Assembly: GCF_965363235.1 (NCBI RefSeq)
Contig: NC_134840.1
Coordinates: 59,700,793 to 59,764,792, forward strand
Direction: 5' to 3'
DNA from: Mytilus galloprovincialis
Lineage: Eukaryota > Mollusca > Bivalvia > Mytilida > Mytilidae
Length of the DNA: 64,000 bases
The translations under genes were made by a program, and so were the position numbers. Below the pieces are notes generated by a model, which was given only the letters and a program-made list of their open reading frames with translations, was not told the origin of the DNA and searched no databases. Shown in pieces: positions 1 through 9,884 of the stretch. Position 1 is the stretch's first letter; the number at the start of each line of letters is the position of its first letter.

Positions 1-1320
1 CAGGTGTATTTATACACTATTTATACACTGACAGGTATCCACTTCTAATACATGGCAGGTCTATTTATACACTATTTATACACTGACAGGCATCCACTTC
101 TAATACATGGCAGGTCTATTTATACACTATTTATACACTGACAGGCATCCACTTCTAATACATGGCAGGTCTATTTGTACACTATTTATACACTGACAGA
201 CATCCACTTCTAATACATGGCAGGTCTATTTGTACACTATTTATACACTGACAGGCATCCACTTCTAATACATGGCAGGTCTATTTGTACACTATTTATA
301 CACTGACAGGCATCCACTTCTAACACATGGCAGGTCTATCTGTACACTATTTATACACTGACAGGCATCCACTTTTATGGTTAGTATAGACAACTAAATA
401 CATGACAGGTCTATTTATACACTATTTATACACTGACAGGTATCCACTTCTAATACATGGCAGGTCTATTTATACACTATTTATACACTGACAGGCATCC
501 ACTTCTAATACATGGCAGGTCTATTTATACACTATTTATACACTGACAGGCATCCACTTCTAATACATGGCAGGTCTATTTGTACACTATTTATACACTG
601 ACAGACATCCACTTCTAATACATGGCAGGTCTATTTGTACACTATTTATACACTGACAGGCATCCACTTCTAATACATGGCAGGTCTATTTGTACACTAT
701 TTATACACTGACAGGCATCCACTTCTAACACATGGCAGGTCTATCTGTACACTATTTATACACTGACAGGCATCCACTTTTATGGTTAGTATAGACAACT
801 AAATACATGGCAGGTCTATTTGTACACTATTTATACACTGACAGGCATCCACTTTTAATACATGACAGGTCTATTTGTACACTATCTATACACTGACAGA
901 CATCCACTTTTAATACATGACAGGTCTATTTGTACACTATTTATACACTGACAGGTCTATTTATACACTATTTATACACTGACAGGCATCCACTTTTAAT
1001 ACATGACAGGTCTATTTATACACTATTTATACACTGACAGGCATCCACTTTTAATACATGACAGGTCTATTTGTACACTATTTATACACTGACAGGTCTA
1101 TTTATACACTATTTATACACTGACAGGCATCCACTTTTAATACATGACAGGTCTATTTGTACACTATTTATACACTGACAGACATCCACTTTTAATACAT
1201 GACAGGTCTATTTATACACTATTTATACACTGACAGGCATCCACTTCTAATACATGGCAGGTCTATTTGTACACTATTTACACACTATTTGTACACTATT
1301 TATACACTGACAGACATCCA
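1..1320. repeat. 55-bp satellite array with 405-bp higher-order repeat
   Basis: About 23 head-to-tail units with a 55-bp period (starts at 1, 56, 111 and so on), each holding CAGGTCTATTTATACACTAT and ending in TAATACATGG. Positions 1-405 are repeated almost unchanged at 406-810, including a variant junction with ACAACTAAATACATG at about 386 and 791, so seven units form a higher-order repeat. After 810 the array is less regular and includes shortened units without the CATCCACTT part. Two more units occur at 24337-24450. The array starts before the window. Confidence 0.97.
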
Positions 1321-2524
1321 CTTTTACTTCTCTTTTCATCAGAAATATTTGTGTACTTGATCTTCTTTTGAAAATTATTCCTAAAAATATACTGTATAGG
1401 GTTGGTTATTTTTGTCGTTATTTGCTGTCTTATTGAAGTATACTCATTTTTGTTCGAAAACCAAATGCAGTAATTTGCTTGGTTAATTATTGAGTCAAAG
1501 TACGATAAATCGTACTCAATATTTTGATGGAAGAACGATTATCTGCCTTATTGAAAATGATTTGTATTCTACTGTCTCCTAATATTATGATGGGAATGGT
1601 CTGGAAGATGTGGACCAAAAGGACTTTTTTAAAATTTATTCATACAAACTGGCAAATATAAACGTAAAACCTTTCAAAATAGTTTTAAGTGAAGGTCATA
1701 AACCAACAAAGATATGTAGACGATGATTTCTGATTCTCTGTTTGAAGTTTCTATGGTTTATTTTTTCTGCATCCAACGCTTCTTTAATTCGTTACTAAAA
1801 TGTAGTAATAGGATTATATTCAAATGTTCCCTGCGTATTTGTCATTAACTTACTGGAATATATTGAAAACGTACCATTTGGACTTTTGGAAATTTTCATT
1901 TGCCGACTCCCTTCTTGATTAAATAATGTGTCCACTTATCACAAACACATTGATCAACGAAACATCTCGTCTTCCAAATCGGAAGATATTGACATGTCGA
2001 TTTTACATATACATGTATACCTATCATGATGATACGATACAGCATAAACATAAGACTTTATTTATTTAAAAAGGCGACATTTGTAAAGCGTCAGTTAGTG
2101 GCCGCAATTTAAGGGTGAGTTAAAAAAACTGAGTAACACTTGTAGACAAATCTCTGTTTCGGCTTTCAATGCTATTTGACGAACGTTAAGTTTTTTACTT
2201 TTTTGTCCTTTTCCAAGATTAAAAACAAAACTATATATTTGGCCTATTTTAACATTGTTCATTTGCCTTTGAGTAGTATGATTTATTGATTTATTGATCA
2301 GCAAGTGTTTATGCAAAGAAATATTTCGAATTCAGTTGATATAGACAAAGCATCAATTGTATTTGATCTGTTTATTCATGTTTTGTATTATATGTCTCAA
2401 GGCGTCGTCTTACTTAAGTTTCATTTTTGTAACTTATCAACCAGCAATAAGTGCTAAAGCTTGTTTCAATATTGCAGATACTGACACTTACAAGTTAACT
2501 GTATTTTATCTAGAATTACTATAA

Positions 2525-2692
2525 TTGGTTATCAAAGGAACCAGGATTATAATTTTATACGCCAGACTTGCGTTTCGTTTTCATTAGACTCATCAGTGAC
2601 TGTCATTTCAAAATAGTTATAAAGCCAAATAAGTACAACGTAGAAGAGCATTAGGGACACAACACCCCAAAAAAGATGTGCCAAATACGGCT
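2525..2692 (-). repeat. Short dispersed repeat with hammerhead-like core (block A copy)
   Basis: Minus-strand copy of the family whose consensus contains CTGATGA, then GTC, a loop, GAC, then GAAAC. It lies directly downstream (in minus sense) of a Penelope-like tail. The catalytic-core boxes CTGATGA and GAAAC remain here, but the stem-II bases have changed. The orthologous copy in block B is at 25631-25801. Confidence 0.8.
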
Positions 2693-2697
2693 AAGGT

Positions 2698-2990
2698 AAA
2701 AGAGGGATGAAAGATACCAAAGGGACAGTCAAACTCATAAATCGAAAATAAACTGACAACGCCATGGCTAAAAATGAAAAAGACAAACAATAGTACACAT
2801 GACCCAACATAGAAAACTAAAGAATAAACAACACGAACCCCACCAAAAACTAGGGGTGATTTCAGGTGCTCCGGAAGGGTAAGCAGATCCTGCTCCACAT
2901 GTGGCACCCGTCGTGTTGCTTATGTGATAACAAATCCAGTAAATAGTTTAATTCGATAGGTCACATTCATGAAAGAGAAGGGGATTGTAA
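2698..2990 (-). mobile_element. Penelope-like element tail, 5'-truncated (block A)
   Basis: In minus sense this matches the 3' untranslated tail that directly follows the reverse-transcriptase frame at 47517. It contains the block GTGCCACATGTGGAGCAGG, the TTTTTGGTGGGGTTCGTG stretch and the GAGTTTGACTGTCCCTTTGG end. A 96-codon open frame over it (2617-2907) is a by-product of the tail sequence, since the same frame recurs in other copies without coding context. Confidence 0.8.
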
Positions 2991-3419
2991 TTTTTAGTGT
3001 AATTCGGCCAGTTTCCACTCATTTCATTTCATAGTATCATCAAGTAACTACTTTTGGTCTACATAATCGTAATATTTAGTACATCGCTGACCAACAAAGA
3101 ACGATTGACCTTCATTTTAATTTCTTGTTTCACTAATTCACATAAAGTTTCGACACTGATTTTTTTTAAGGAAGTCCGAATTTATAAGATCAGTTGTTAA
3201 TTGAAGAGAGCCATTGTTAGTTTGATACATTTAATTTGACTTTTATATTTTTACACATATACGTATCATTCGCCCAGATCAGAATTGTTTTGTTTGTTTG
3301 TCCAAATTTGTAAATGTATGATACAAATGTGACAATCAAAATTAACATGTTGAAAAAAAAAACAAAGGAAAAATACGAAAAGGCGGACAATAGTCATAAA
3401 CAGATGGAACATTTTTATG

Positions 3420-3699
3420 CGCCACCTACGATAGTAGAGGGGCATAATGTTTTCTGGTCTGTGCTTCCGTCCGTTCGTCCGTTCGTCCGTCCGTGCGTCC
3501 GTTCGCTTCAGGTTAAAGTTTTTGGTCAAGGTAGTTTTTGATGAAGTTAAAGTTACATCAACTTGAAACTTAGTACACATGTTCCCTATGATATGATCTT
3601 TCTAATTGTAATTCCAAGTTAAAGTTTTGACCCCAATTTCACGGTCCACTGAACATAGAAAATGATAGTGCGATTGGGGCATCCGTGTACTATGAACAC
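3420..3699. mobile_element. MITE-like repeat with GTCCGTTCGTCC motif (block A)
   Basis: About 280 bp starting with GCCACCTACGATAGTAGAGG and ending in GGGGCATCCGTGTACTA, with an internal (GTCCGTTC)n-type run at 3470-3503. It is non-coding. The block B copy (26449-26720) lacks the left outermost part. I know this sequence type as a common bivalve dispersed repeat, but no class is assigned. Confidence 0.65.
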
Positions 3700-4280
3700 A
3701 TTCTTGTTAGTTATGTTTTGCTTAAAACAAAGAAAAATTTGCAGGTTCACATTTTTATGTTTGTTATCCATTCAGTGCTGGTATATATTAACACAGTAGG
3801 AGGGATATATTCACTCAATATAACCAACATAAATGTTAATAGTAACGATAGTGTTGAGAAGTATAGTAATTTGCGTTGACAACATTTCCGATTGATATCT
3901 TTGATAACTACTTTTTTAAACTAAGAACAAGAGCAAAGATAATTGTCAAAATGCAATTGTTTAAATGAAAATAAAGAACTGTCCGTTTTAAAAGGTTTCC
4001 CTCCATATATGACCAAGTCATTGTATAAAATGTTTTAGAGACATTTATGTTGTAATTAAACACGTAAGGTGTCAATGTCACAAGAAACAATTCGTAGGGT
4101 TTATTACGTTTTACGTTTCCGACCACCATATACGTAACCACAATTTCCCGTACCTTTATAGTTTAAGACTACTAGAACAAAAGACCATATTTAATTGCTG
4201 CATCCTTATAATTTGTTTTCTGACAACCGAATTATAAATGATGGGTTCTAATGCATTAATACATCGGCTGTGATTGAACG

Positions 4281-4290
4281 TATATAAAAG
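4281..4290 (+). promoter_or_regulatory. TATA box of glycine-rich gene A
   Basis: TATATAAAAG lies about 30 bp upstream of a short 5' untranslated exon that ends at 4357 in the strong donor AAG|GTAAGT. The next exon starts at 4580 after TTTTAG and contains the ATG at 4592. The arrangement is identical in block B (27536). Confidence 0.75.
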
Positions 4291-4591
4291 AAGAAAGATT
4301 CTACCGGACAAATCACAAGTGAATCCAGACCCCTCTTGAATTGCCAAATATCTTAAGGTAAGTAATTTCCTATGTTTTCAATATATATGATGAAACATTT
4401 ATTTTATCTATTTTTCCTTCTTTTATTGCTTGAAACCATTTTTCAAATCTTTTGTCAGGCTATAGATTTATTTTCAATAATCTGCATTTTTTAAAATTTA
4501 GAAGTGCATTTTTTTTTTAAAGTTATGCTTAAACCGAATATATGACCATCATATATAGCTATTCATTTTCGAATTTTAGATACAGACGAAA

Positions 4592-7042
4592 ATGTTGAGT
4601 TCGGTTGTAGTCGCTACCCTCTTTGCCTGTGTCTCTGCTACATTCTACAAAGGTAAATTAAAAACTACATGGTTTGTCAAAATCATAATTTCATGAAAAA
4701 TATTGATTTGTGGGTTAAAACATTTCATATTTGAAGTACATACAGTAAATATTCCTCAATTGTAAACAAGAATGATATAACTGTTTGCTTTATATCTAGA
4801 TGGAGTATTACACTTTATCAGGAGTACAAAATAATCAGAAAATGGCAATCAGTTATTATATTTTTGTTTTGTTAAAATCTGAGACAATTTTAGCAGTAAA
4901 AAGAGGTTGTGCCTATTTCTCCTACCTCTGTGTCAATCACATTTAAATGCAAAAACTTGTCTAAACATAATAAAAATTTGAATGTTAAACAGTTTATAAA
5001 AGGAGTAGGTTCAGTAAGACCTCTTTTTGGCCCCAAAATATAGCAGTATTACAAAATTGTTAAAATGTTAACTTTTAGTTATTTATTGGAAAGTAGAATG
5101 CCTCTGCTACATAAATATGGGCTGTTTTTTTTACAATACAATGTTCATATATCGGGTACAAACATCATTAAGTCATGCTAAATAACTGAATTTTTCAAAA
5201 TGTTAGCTTTTTAGTTAAATTTTAGACGGTTTCCGTCTTAAATGAAAGTGGCCGCATTTGTGTTCATTCTTAATATTGAAATGCAAGTTGCATTTGATGA
5301 TTATACAAAACATATATAAAGGTTGAGGATGAACACGGATGCGGCCACTTACACTTTTGACAAAAACCATCCGAAAAGTGACAATTTTTGGCATATTTGA
5401 TAGATTTTTCATATCTAGTTAAAATCTTTCACATAAACTAATTGAATCAACTGAAATAAACACTTAAGTGCTTAAAAAGTGTCTAAAATCTCTCGTCATA
5501 TGGAATTGAAATTTGAGGCCAAAATCGGCCGTTACCGGACCTACTCCTTTACTTATTTTTTACTAAATCCTTTTTTCGCATTTCTAAAAAGAAAAAAATA
5601 TCATCAGCGCTACATATTGCTATGTAAGACAATCATGAAACAACTTTGAATAATACAAATTCACATGTTTTCTTTATAAGTTGTACTTCATAGTTTTGAC
5701 AGGACTTTATATGATTTTCATATATGATTGCCAATATCTATTACAGTTGAAAGTAATAACTTGTGTTTGAACCTCTGTAATGAATGATACTGTGATTTTT
5801 TTTTGGTAGAAAAAGAAAGATTTTTTTTAAATGATGTGAACAAAATTCTGGGAAAATTTAACATACCAACCTTTATGCTTTATGCACACCGGATGTTCAT
5901 ATGATTTGTGTTTGAGGTTTCGATGCTTTCACCTACCCTCTCCCTTAACGAATGTCCTGTTTCTACATTTTTTCGTGCAACCTAGTTCTCCATAATATAA
6001 CACAAATTAGTTTTAAATATATGTAAATATACACACTTTAAAACATTTATAACGATTACTTAAAATTGTAGGAAATTTTGAACCTCAGTCTGGATATCAG
6101 AGATTTGGAGGATAGGGACCAATGAACTCCAACTTTGGCATGATAGGATATAAAAATCAGTATGACATGTTCAATGGTGGATATCTAAATGGCGGAGCTG
6201 GTGGCTTCCAGAACCGTGGGTTAATGGGTGGATATCTGAAAGTTGGAATCGGAGGATATTTCAAAGGTGGAATGGGAGGACAATTTAATGGCGCAAATGG
6301 TGGATATCTTAAAGGAATGATGGATTCTGGGGCGTATCCATCTGAATTTGAAGGATGGAACAATCATGGCGCTGGTTTAGGAATGGGGATTCAAGATTTC
6401 GGAAGTTATCCAATATTTCGAAACAACGGATTTGGAAATATGGGCGGTGCATATGGTATTAAAGGATTTAAGAAAGGTTTGTTATTCTTAAAAAATTACA
6501 TGTTTTAAATTCTTGAAAAAACATTAGACAAATAGACTGTACATGATATTAATTAGTTATTTTTATCTGGCAAGTAGAACGAAACATAGATATACTAAAT
6601 TCCGTCGGCGTCTTTATCATTTAGGGTAAGTAAATGGTTTAATTGTTTTTAAGACATCAATACATCCTTTTATGAAACTTGAACAGAAGCCTTTTCATCA
6701 TTAAAACACCGTTCTAGCATAATGAGAATTTTTAGGAATTATTCTTATTTTCTAAAGATATTTTCTAGTTATTTTTTTCCTGTTATCATCTAGATACAAT
6801 ATGGAGTTAAAGATTTTTTCTTAACTTAATAGAATTATATGATGTTTTGAAAGAAACTTTTTGTGAATTTGAATTATCATTACATCTGAATAAAAATTTT
6901 AAATTATATTTTTTTTATCGTTTTTGAGTAATTTTTAAAGTAATTGACTATGATGAAAACAGTGTATCAAATTCTTAAAACAGTTATATAGAATTCATCT
7001 TATTGTTTATTCTTCTTTTTTTAAATTGTAGGAAGCTATTAG
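4592..7042 (+). pseudogene. Glycine/tyrosine-rich secreted matrix-type protein, copy A, early stop
   Basis: Exons by comparison with copy B: 4592-4652 (signal peptide MLSSVVVATLFACVSA then TFYK), 6072-6476 and 7032-7042, with a 5' untranslated exon at about 4311-4357. All introns are GT-AG and phase 1. The mature part is GGY/GGF/GGQF-type repeats and would end in GFKKGSY. Codon 35, at 6113-6115, reads TAG where copy B has TAT (Tyr), which would end the protein after 34 residues. Downstream of it the frame stays open to the normal end with only a few substitutions, so the loss is either very recent, allelic, or a base-call error. TATA box, splice sites and AATAAA (7131) are intact. The family guess (shematrin-like shell matrix protein) rests on composition only. 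Confidence 0.85.
4999..5550. mobile_element. MITE with AGGAGTAGGT inverted ends, in intron of gene A
   Basis: The ends are inverted repeats: AAAGGAGTAGGT at the left and ACCTACTCCTTT at the right, extending imperfectly into CAGTAAG and TTACCGG. Inside is a second inverted repeat: AAGTGGCCGCATTTGTGTTC at about 5247, paired with GAACACGGATGCGGCCACTT near 5349. It has no coding capacity. The copy in block B is at about 28168-28703 and a diverged copy sits at about 62213-62770. The paralogue in block C lacks it. Confidence 0.8.
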
Positions 7043-7130
7043 GCGAAACACTAATAAGGCAGAAGACACAACGAGGCTGAAGACAACAGAAGATTCTAGA
7101 AAAAACTCATATTTATGTTTATTTTTTTAT

Positions 7131-7136
7131 AATAAA
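7131..7136 (+). terminator. Polyadenylation signal of gene A
   Basis: AATAAA, 89 bp after the last codon in the 3' exon. The same signal lies at the matching place in copies B (30296) and C (20471). Confidence 0.75.
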
Positions 7137-7219
7137 ATATTTTGATCCCCAAAAATATAATTATAAACTAAGTCTCATGTTCTGCAGATCCGCGTGAAAG
7201 ACTCAGTGTTACTATTTTA

Positions 7220-7545
7220 CTTTAAATAAAGGCAACAGTATTGTACCGCTGTTCAAAAATCATAAAACGAACTATAATATAACAATAGCCATATTCCTGA
7301 CTTGGTACATGACATTTTTAAAGGAAAAAATGGTGGGTTGAACCTGGTTTTGTGGCATGCCAAACCTCCCTCTTTTATGACCATGTGAAATATAACTTTA
7401 AAATGACAACACAACATTACAGGACTACAATATAAATAAATAGGAGAACACAATTGACAAAGAAACGCACGAATAATAGCTAACAAAAGGCAACAAGTTA
7501 ACAATTTTAATACGCCAGAAGTGCATTTTGTCCACACATGACTTA
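7220..7545 (-). repeat. Dispersed repeat ending GCGGTATACTACTGTTGCC family (block A)
   Basis: In minus sense it ends with a form of CAGCGGTATACTACTGTTGCC after a region with GGTTTGGCATGCCACAAAAC. Relatives occur at 21655-21780, 22690-22960, 39100-39320, 42000-42200, 59200-59330 and 62935-63110. Block B holds the orthologue at about 30395-30720. No protein is supported, because the open frames in the different copies are unrelated. Confidence 0.7.
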
Positions 7546-7714
7546 CTAGTGACGCCCAGATACAAAAGATAAAATAGACAATGATCAGAGATATTTATTT
7601 ATTCAAAATCCCGCTTCCAAACATGAGAATATTCTAGTTATTAAATGCGGACGAAGGAACACACGCGCTGACTATTAAATACAATGATTCCTTGACACCA
7701 TCCAGTAAGCAGAG

Positions 7715-7946
7715 AAGTAAAAAGTCAAGGAGGGGCGAAAGATACCAGAGGGACAGTCAAACTCATAGATCGAAAAGAAACTGACAACGCCATGGATAAA
7801 AACAAAAAATACAAACAGACAAATAATAGTACACAAGACGCAACCTAGAAAACTAAAGACTAAGCAACACGAACCTCAACAAAATTTGGGGGTGATCTCA
7901 GCAGCTCCGGAAGGTTAAGCAAATTCTGCTCCACATGTGGCACCCG
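7715..7946 (-). mobile_element. Penelope-like tail insertion (block A)
   Basis: A 232-bp minus-sense tail copy (TGGAGCAG, GGTTCGTGTTG, GAGTTTGACTGTCCCTCTGG) present in A and in B (30880-31111). It is absent from the matching site in block C at about 21451, where AAGCAGAG runs straight into TATTATACGAA. This dates the insertion between the C split and the A/B duplication. Confidence 0.8.
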
Positions 7947-9144
7947 AATTATACGAAGGTTGAAAGGGTTAATATATATTATCAGTGGCCGCTGTTGATA
8001 AACAAACAATTGCTAGAAAACAAGTAAGACATGCTATTGTTTGTAGATTTGTGTAAGTTTAAGTACAGAAATAACACCAAAAAAATTAAAAAAAAGAACT
8101 TATTCTTTCCCAAATATTTGGAGTTCAAAACTTTTGCTTGAAACACAAAATATTGGAGAACGATAGTCGTATACTTGCGTAAGAAGAACTTATCTCTGTC
8201 TGTAAGTCTAATACAGAAATGTATGAAAATAATTATAAATTGGAGAAACTGACAGAACAAAAGTATATATAGATTTTGGAAAAAATTAGGGCAGGCCAAC
8301 AAAAACTGCCCTGTCTCAAATACCTGTCGGAATGATTACATCGGCTTACATTAAGATCTATTAAATGTAGAAAATCGTTTAGATAAATCATTTGTATGGC
8401 ATGTCAGAATTAATCTTCTTGTTTTGTTTTCTTTTACATTCAACACACATTTACTTGCATTCAGATAACGACAGATGAAGGAAACTGATCAATAATTTTG
8501 GTTGGTAAAGACAACTAAATACATTGCAGTCTGATTTTTCATCATACACCTTTTTATCTGGTATATGTTCATTTTGTTGGTTACATGTATATATGTACAT
8601 GTCTTGGTTGTCTGATTCTCCTATCTAACGTTATATTGACCGTGAAAAAATAGCTTTTGTTATATTCATTGATAAAATTTTCATCGAATTGCCCATATTT
8701 AATTATAATTGATAGAATGTATAGTGTATTATTGTACACAGATTCGTTGATAAAGTATATAACTTTTTCAAAGTTTATCTCGGAGGTGTTTACGATTGCT
8801 GTAATAATGGTAGTTCATAACCATTAGACTCTTACTTGTCAGACCACAGTTCACCCGCAGTGCATCATTGTAGACTTTTTATTAAACATAAACTTTTTAG
8901 CTTCGTGAACTTTTCTATGGCGTATATTAACAACAAACTACAAAACAAGAGCTAAGAGAATATAACTTTAGATTCAAATTACAAGACAACTTCATTTCCG
9001 TACGGGGCATAATTAGAACAGAAATGTTATGTTTCAGCAAAAATTTGATCAAGTGTGAAACTAAACAAAGAATGAACTTCCAATTGAAAAACAAACAATA
9101 CGATTAAAATGGTTTTAACATATCAATATATTTAAACTGTTGCT

Positions 9145-9360
9145 TAGTGCATTGCTTTTCTACCTCAGGAATAGATTACCTTAGCTGTATTTGGCAAAAC
9201 TTTTAGGAATTTTTGGTCTTCAATGTTCTTCAACTTTGTACTTTATTTGACCTTTTATAACATTTTTGATTCGAGCGTAACTGGTGAGTCTTTTGTAGAC
9301 GAAACGCGCGTCTGGCGTAAATATTAAATTGTATTCCCTGTATCTATGATGAGTTTATTT
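9145..9360 (+). repeat. Short dispersed repeat with hammerhead-like core (block A)
   Basis: Contains CTGGTGA, GTC-loop-GAC, GAAACGC and GCGTA in the order of a hammerhead core, with one core base changed (CTGATGA to CTGGTGA). Upstream is the family body with GATTACCTTAGCTGTATTTG and CTTCAACTTTGTACTTTAT. The block B orthologue is at about 32655-32875. Confidence 0.8.
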
Positions 9361-9540
9361 GAACTAGCCCTGACCTAAACTGATTTACCCGAATATTCCT
9401 GTGTAGTATTTTGACGAGATGTTTTTTTTAGTATGCTTATTTTAAATTATACACCATGTGTGTATTAATATTCCATGTTTTTGAAAGCCGTTACTTCTAT
9501 TTAAATGTTACAGAAGCTTTCAAAGACGGTTATTTGTCAA

Positions 9541-9656
9541 AATTGGTTAGATGACACACGAAACATTTTGATTGGTTAGATGACACACGAAACATTTTGA
9601 TTGGTTAGATGACACACGAAACATTTTGATTGGTTAGATGACACACGAAACATTTT
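9541..9656 (+). repeat. 29-bp minisatellite, four units
   Basis: ATTGGTTAGATGACACACGA plus AACATTTTG is repeated four times in tandem. Block B has a single unit at about 33061, so the array expanded in A (or contracted in B) after the duplication. Confidence 0.95.
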
Positions 9657-9884
9657 GGTAACATGGTAATACATTTTAATATATTTTCGGTATCTTGTTC
9701 TTCTAATTTAGATAAACCTGATATACACCCACCTAAGTGTGTCACTTAGACAAGAATCCATTAGATTGACAAAAAATATGTCCGAAGTGAAAGAGGGTCT
9801 TCAAGAATACTGTGAACCTTTTAACTCGCGTAATGGTATTTAGCATATGATGATTCTAAAAATTCTTAAGAATTTCTGCATAGT

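Noticed and set aside
1-1320. CRISPR-like appearance of regular repeats
   Set aside because: Units are contiguous with no unique spacers, and the surrounding DNA is eukaryotic with introns and TATA boxes.
2617-2907. 96-codon frame repeated at 25727 and 47601
   Set aside because: It is part of the retroelement tail and follows a full RT stop codon at 47517. Recurrence reflects copy number, not coding.
6157-6363. Minus-strand proline-rich frame opposite the glycine-rich exon (also at 29320)
   Set aside because: Shadow of the glycine codons on the sense strand.
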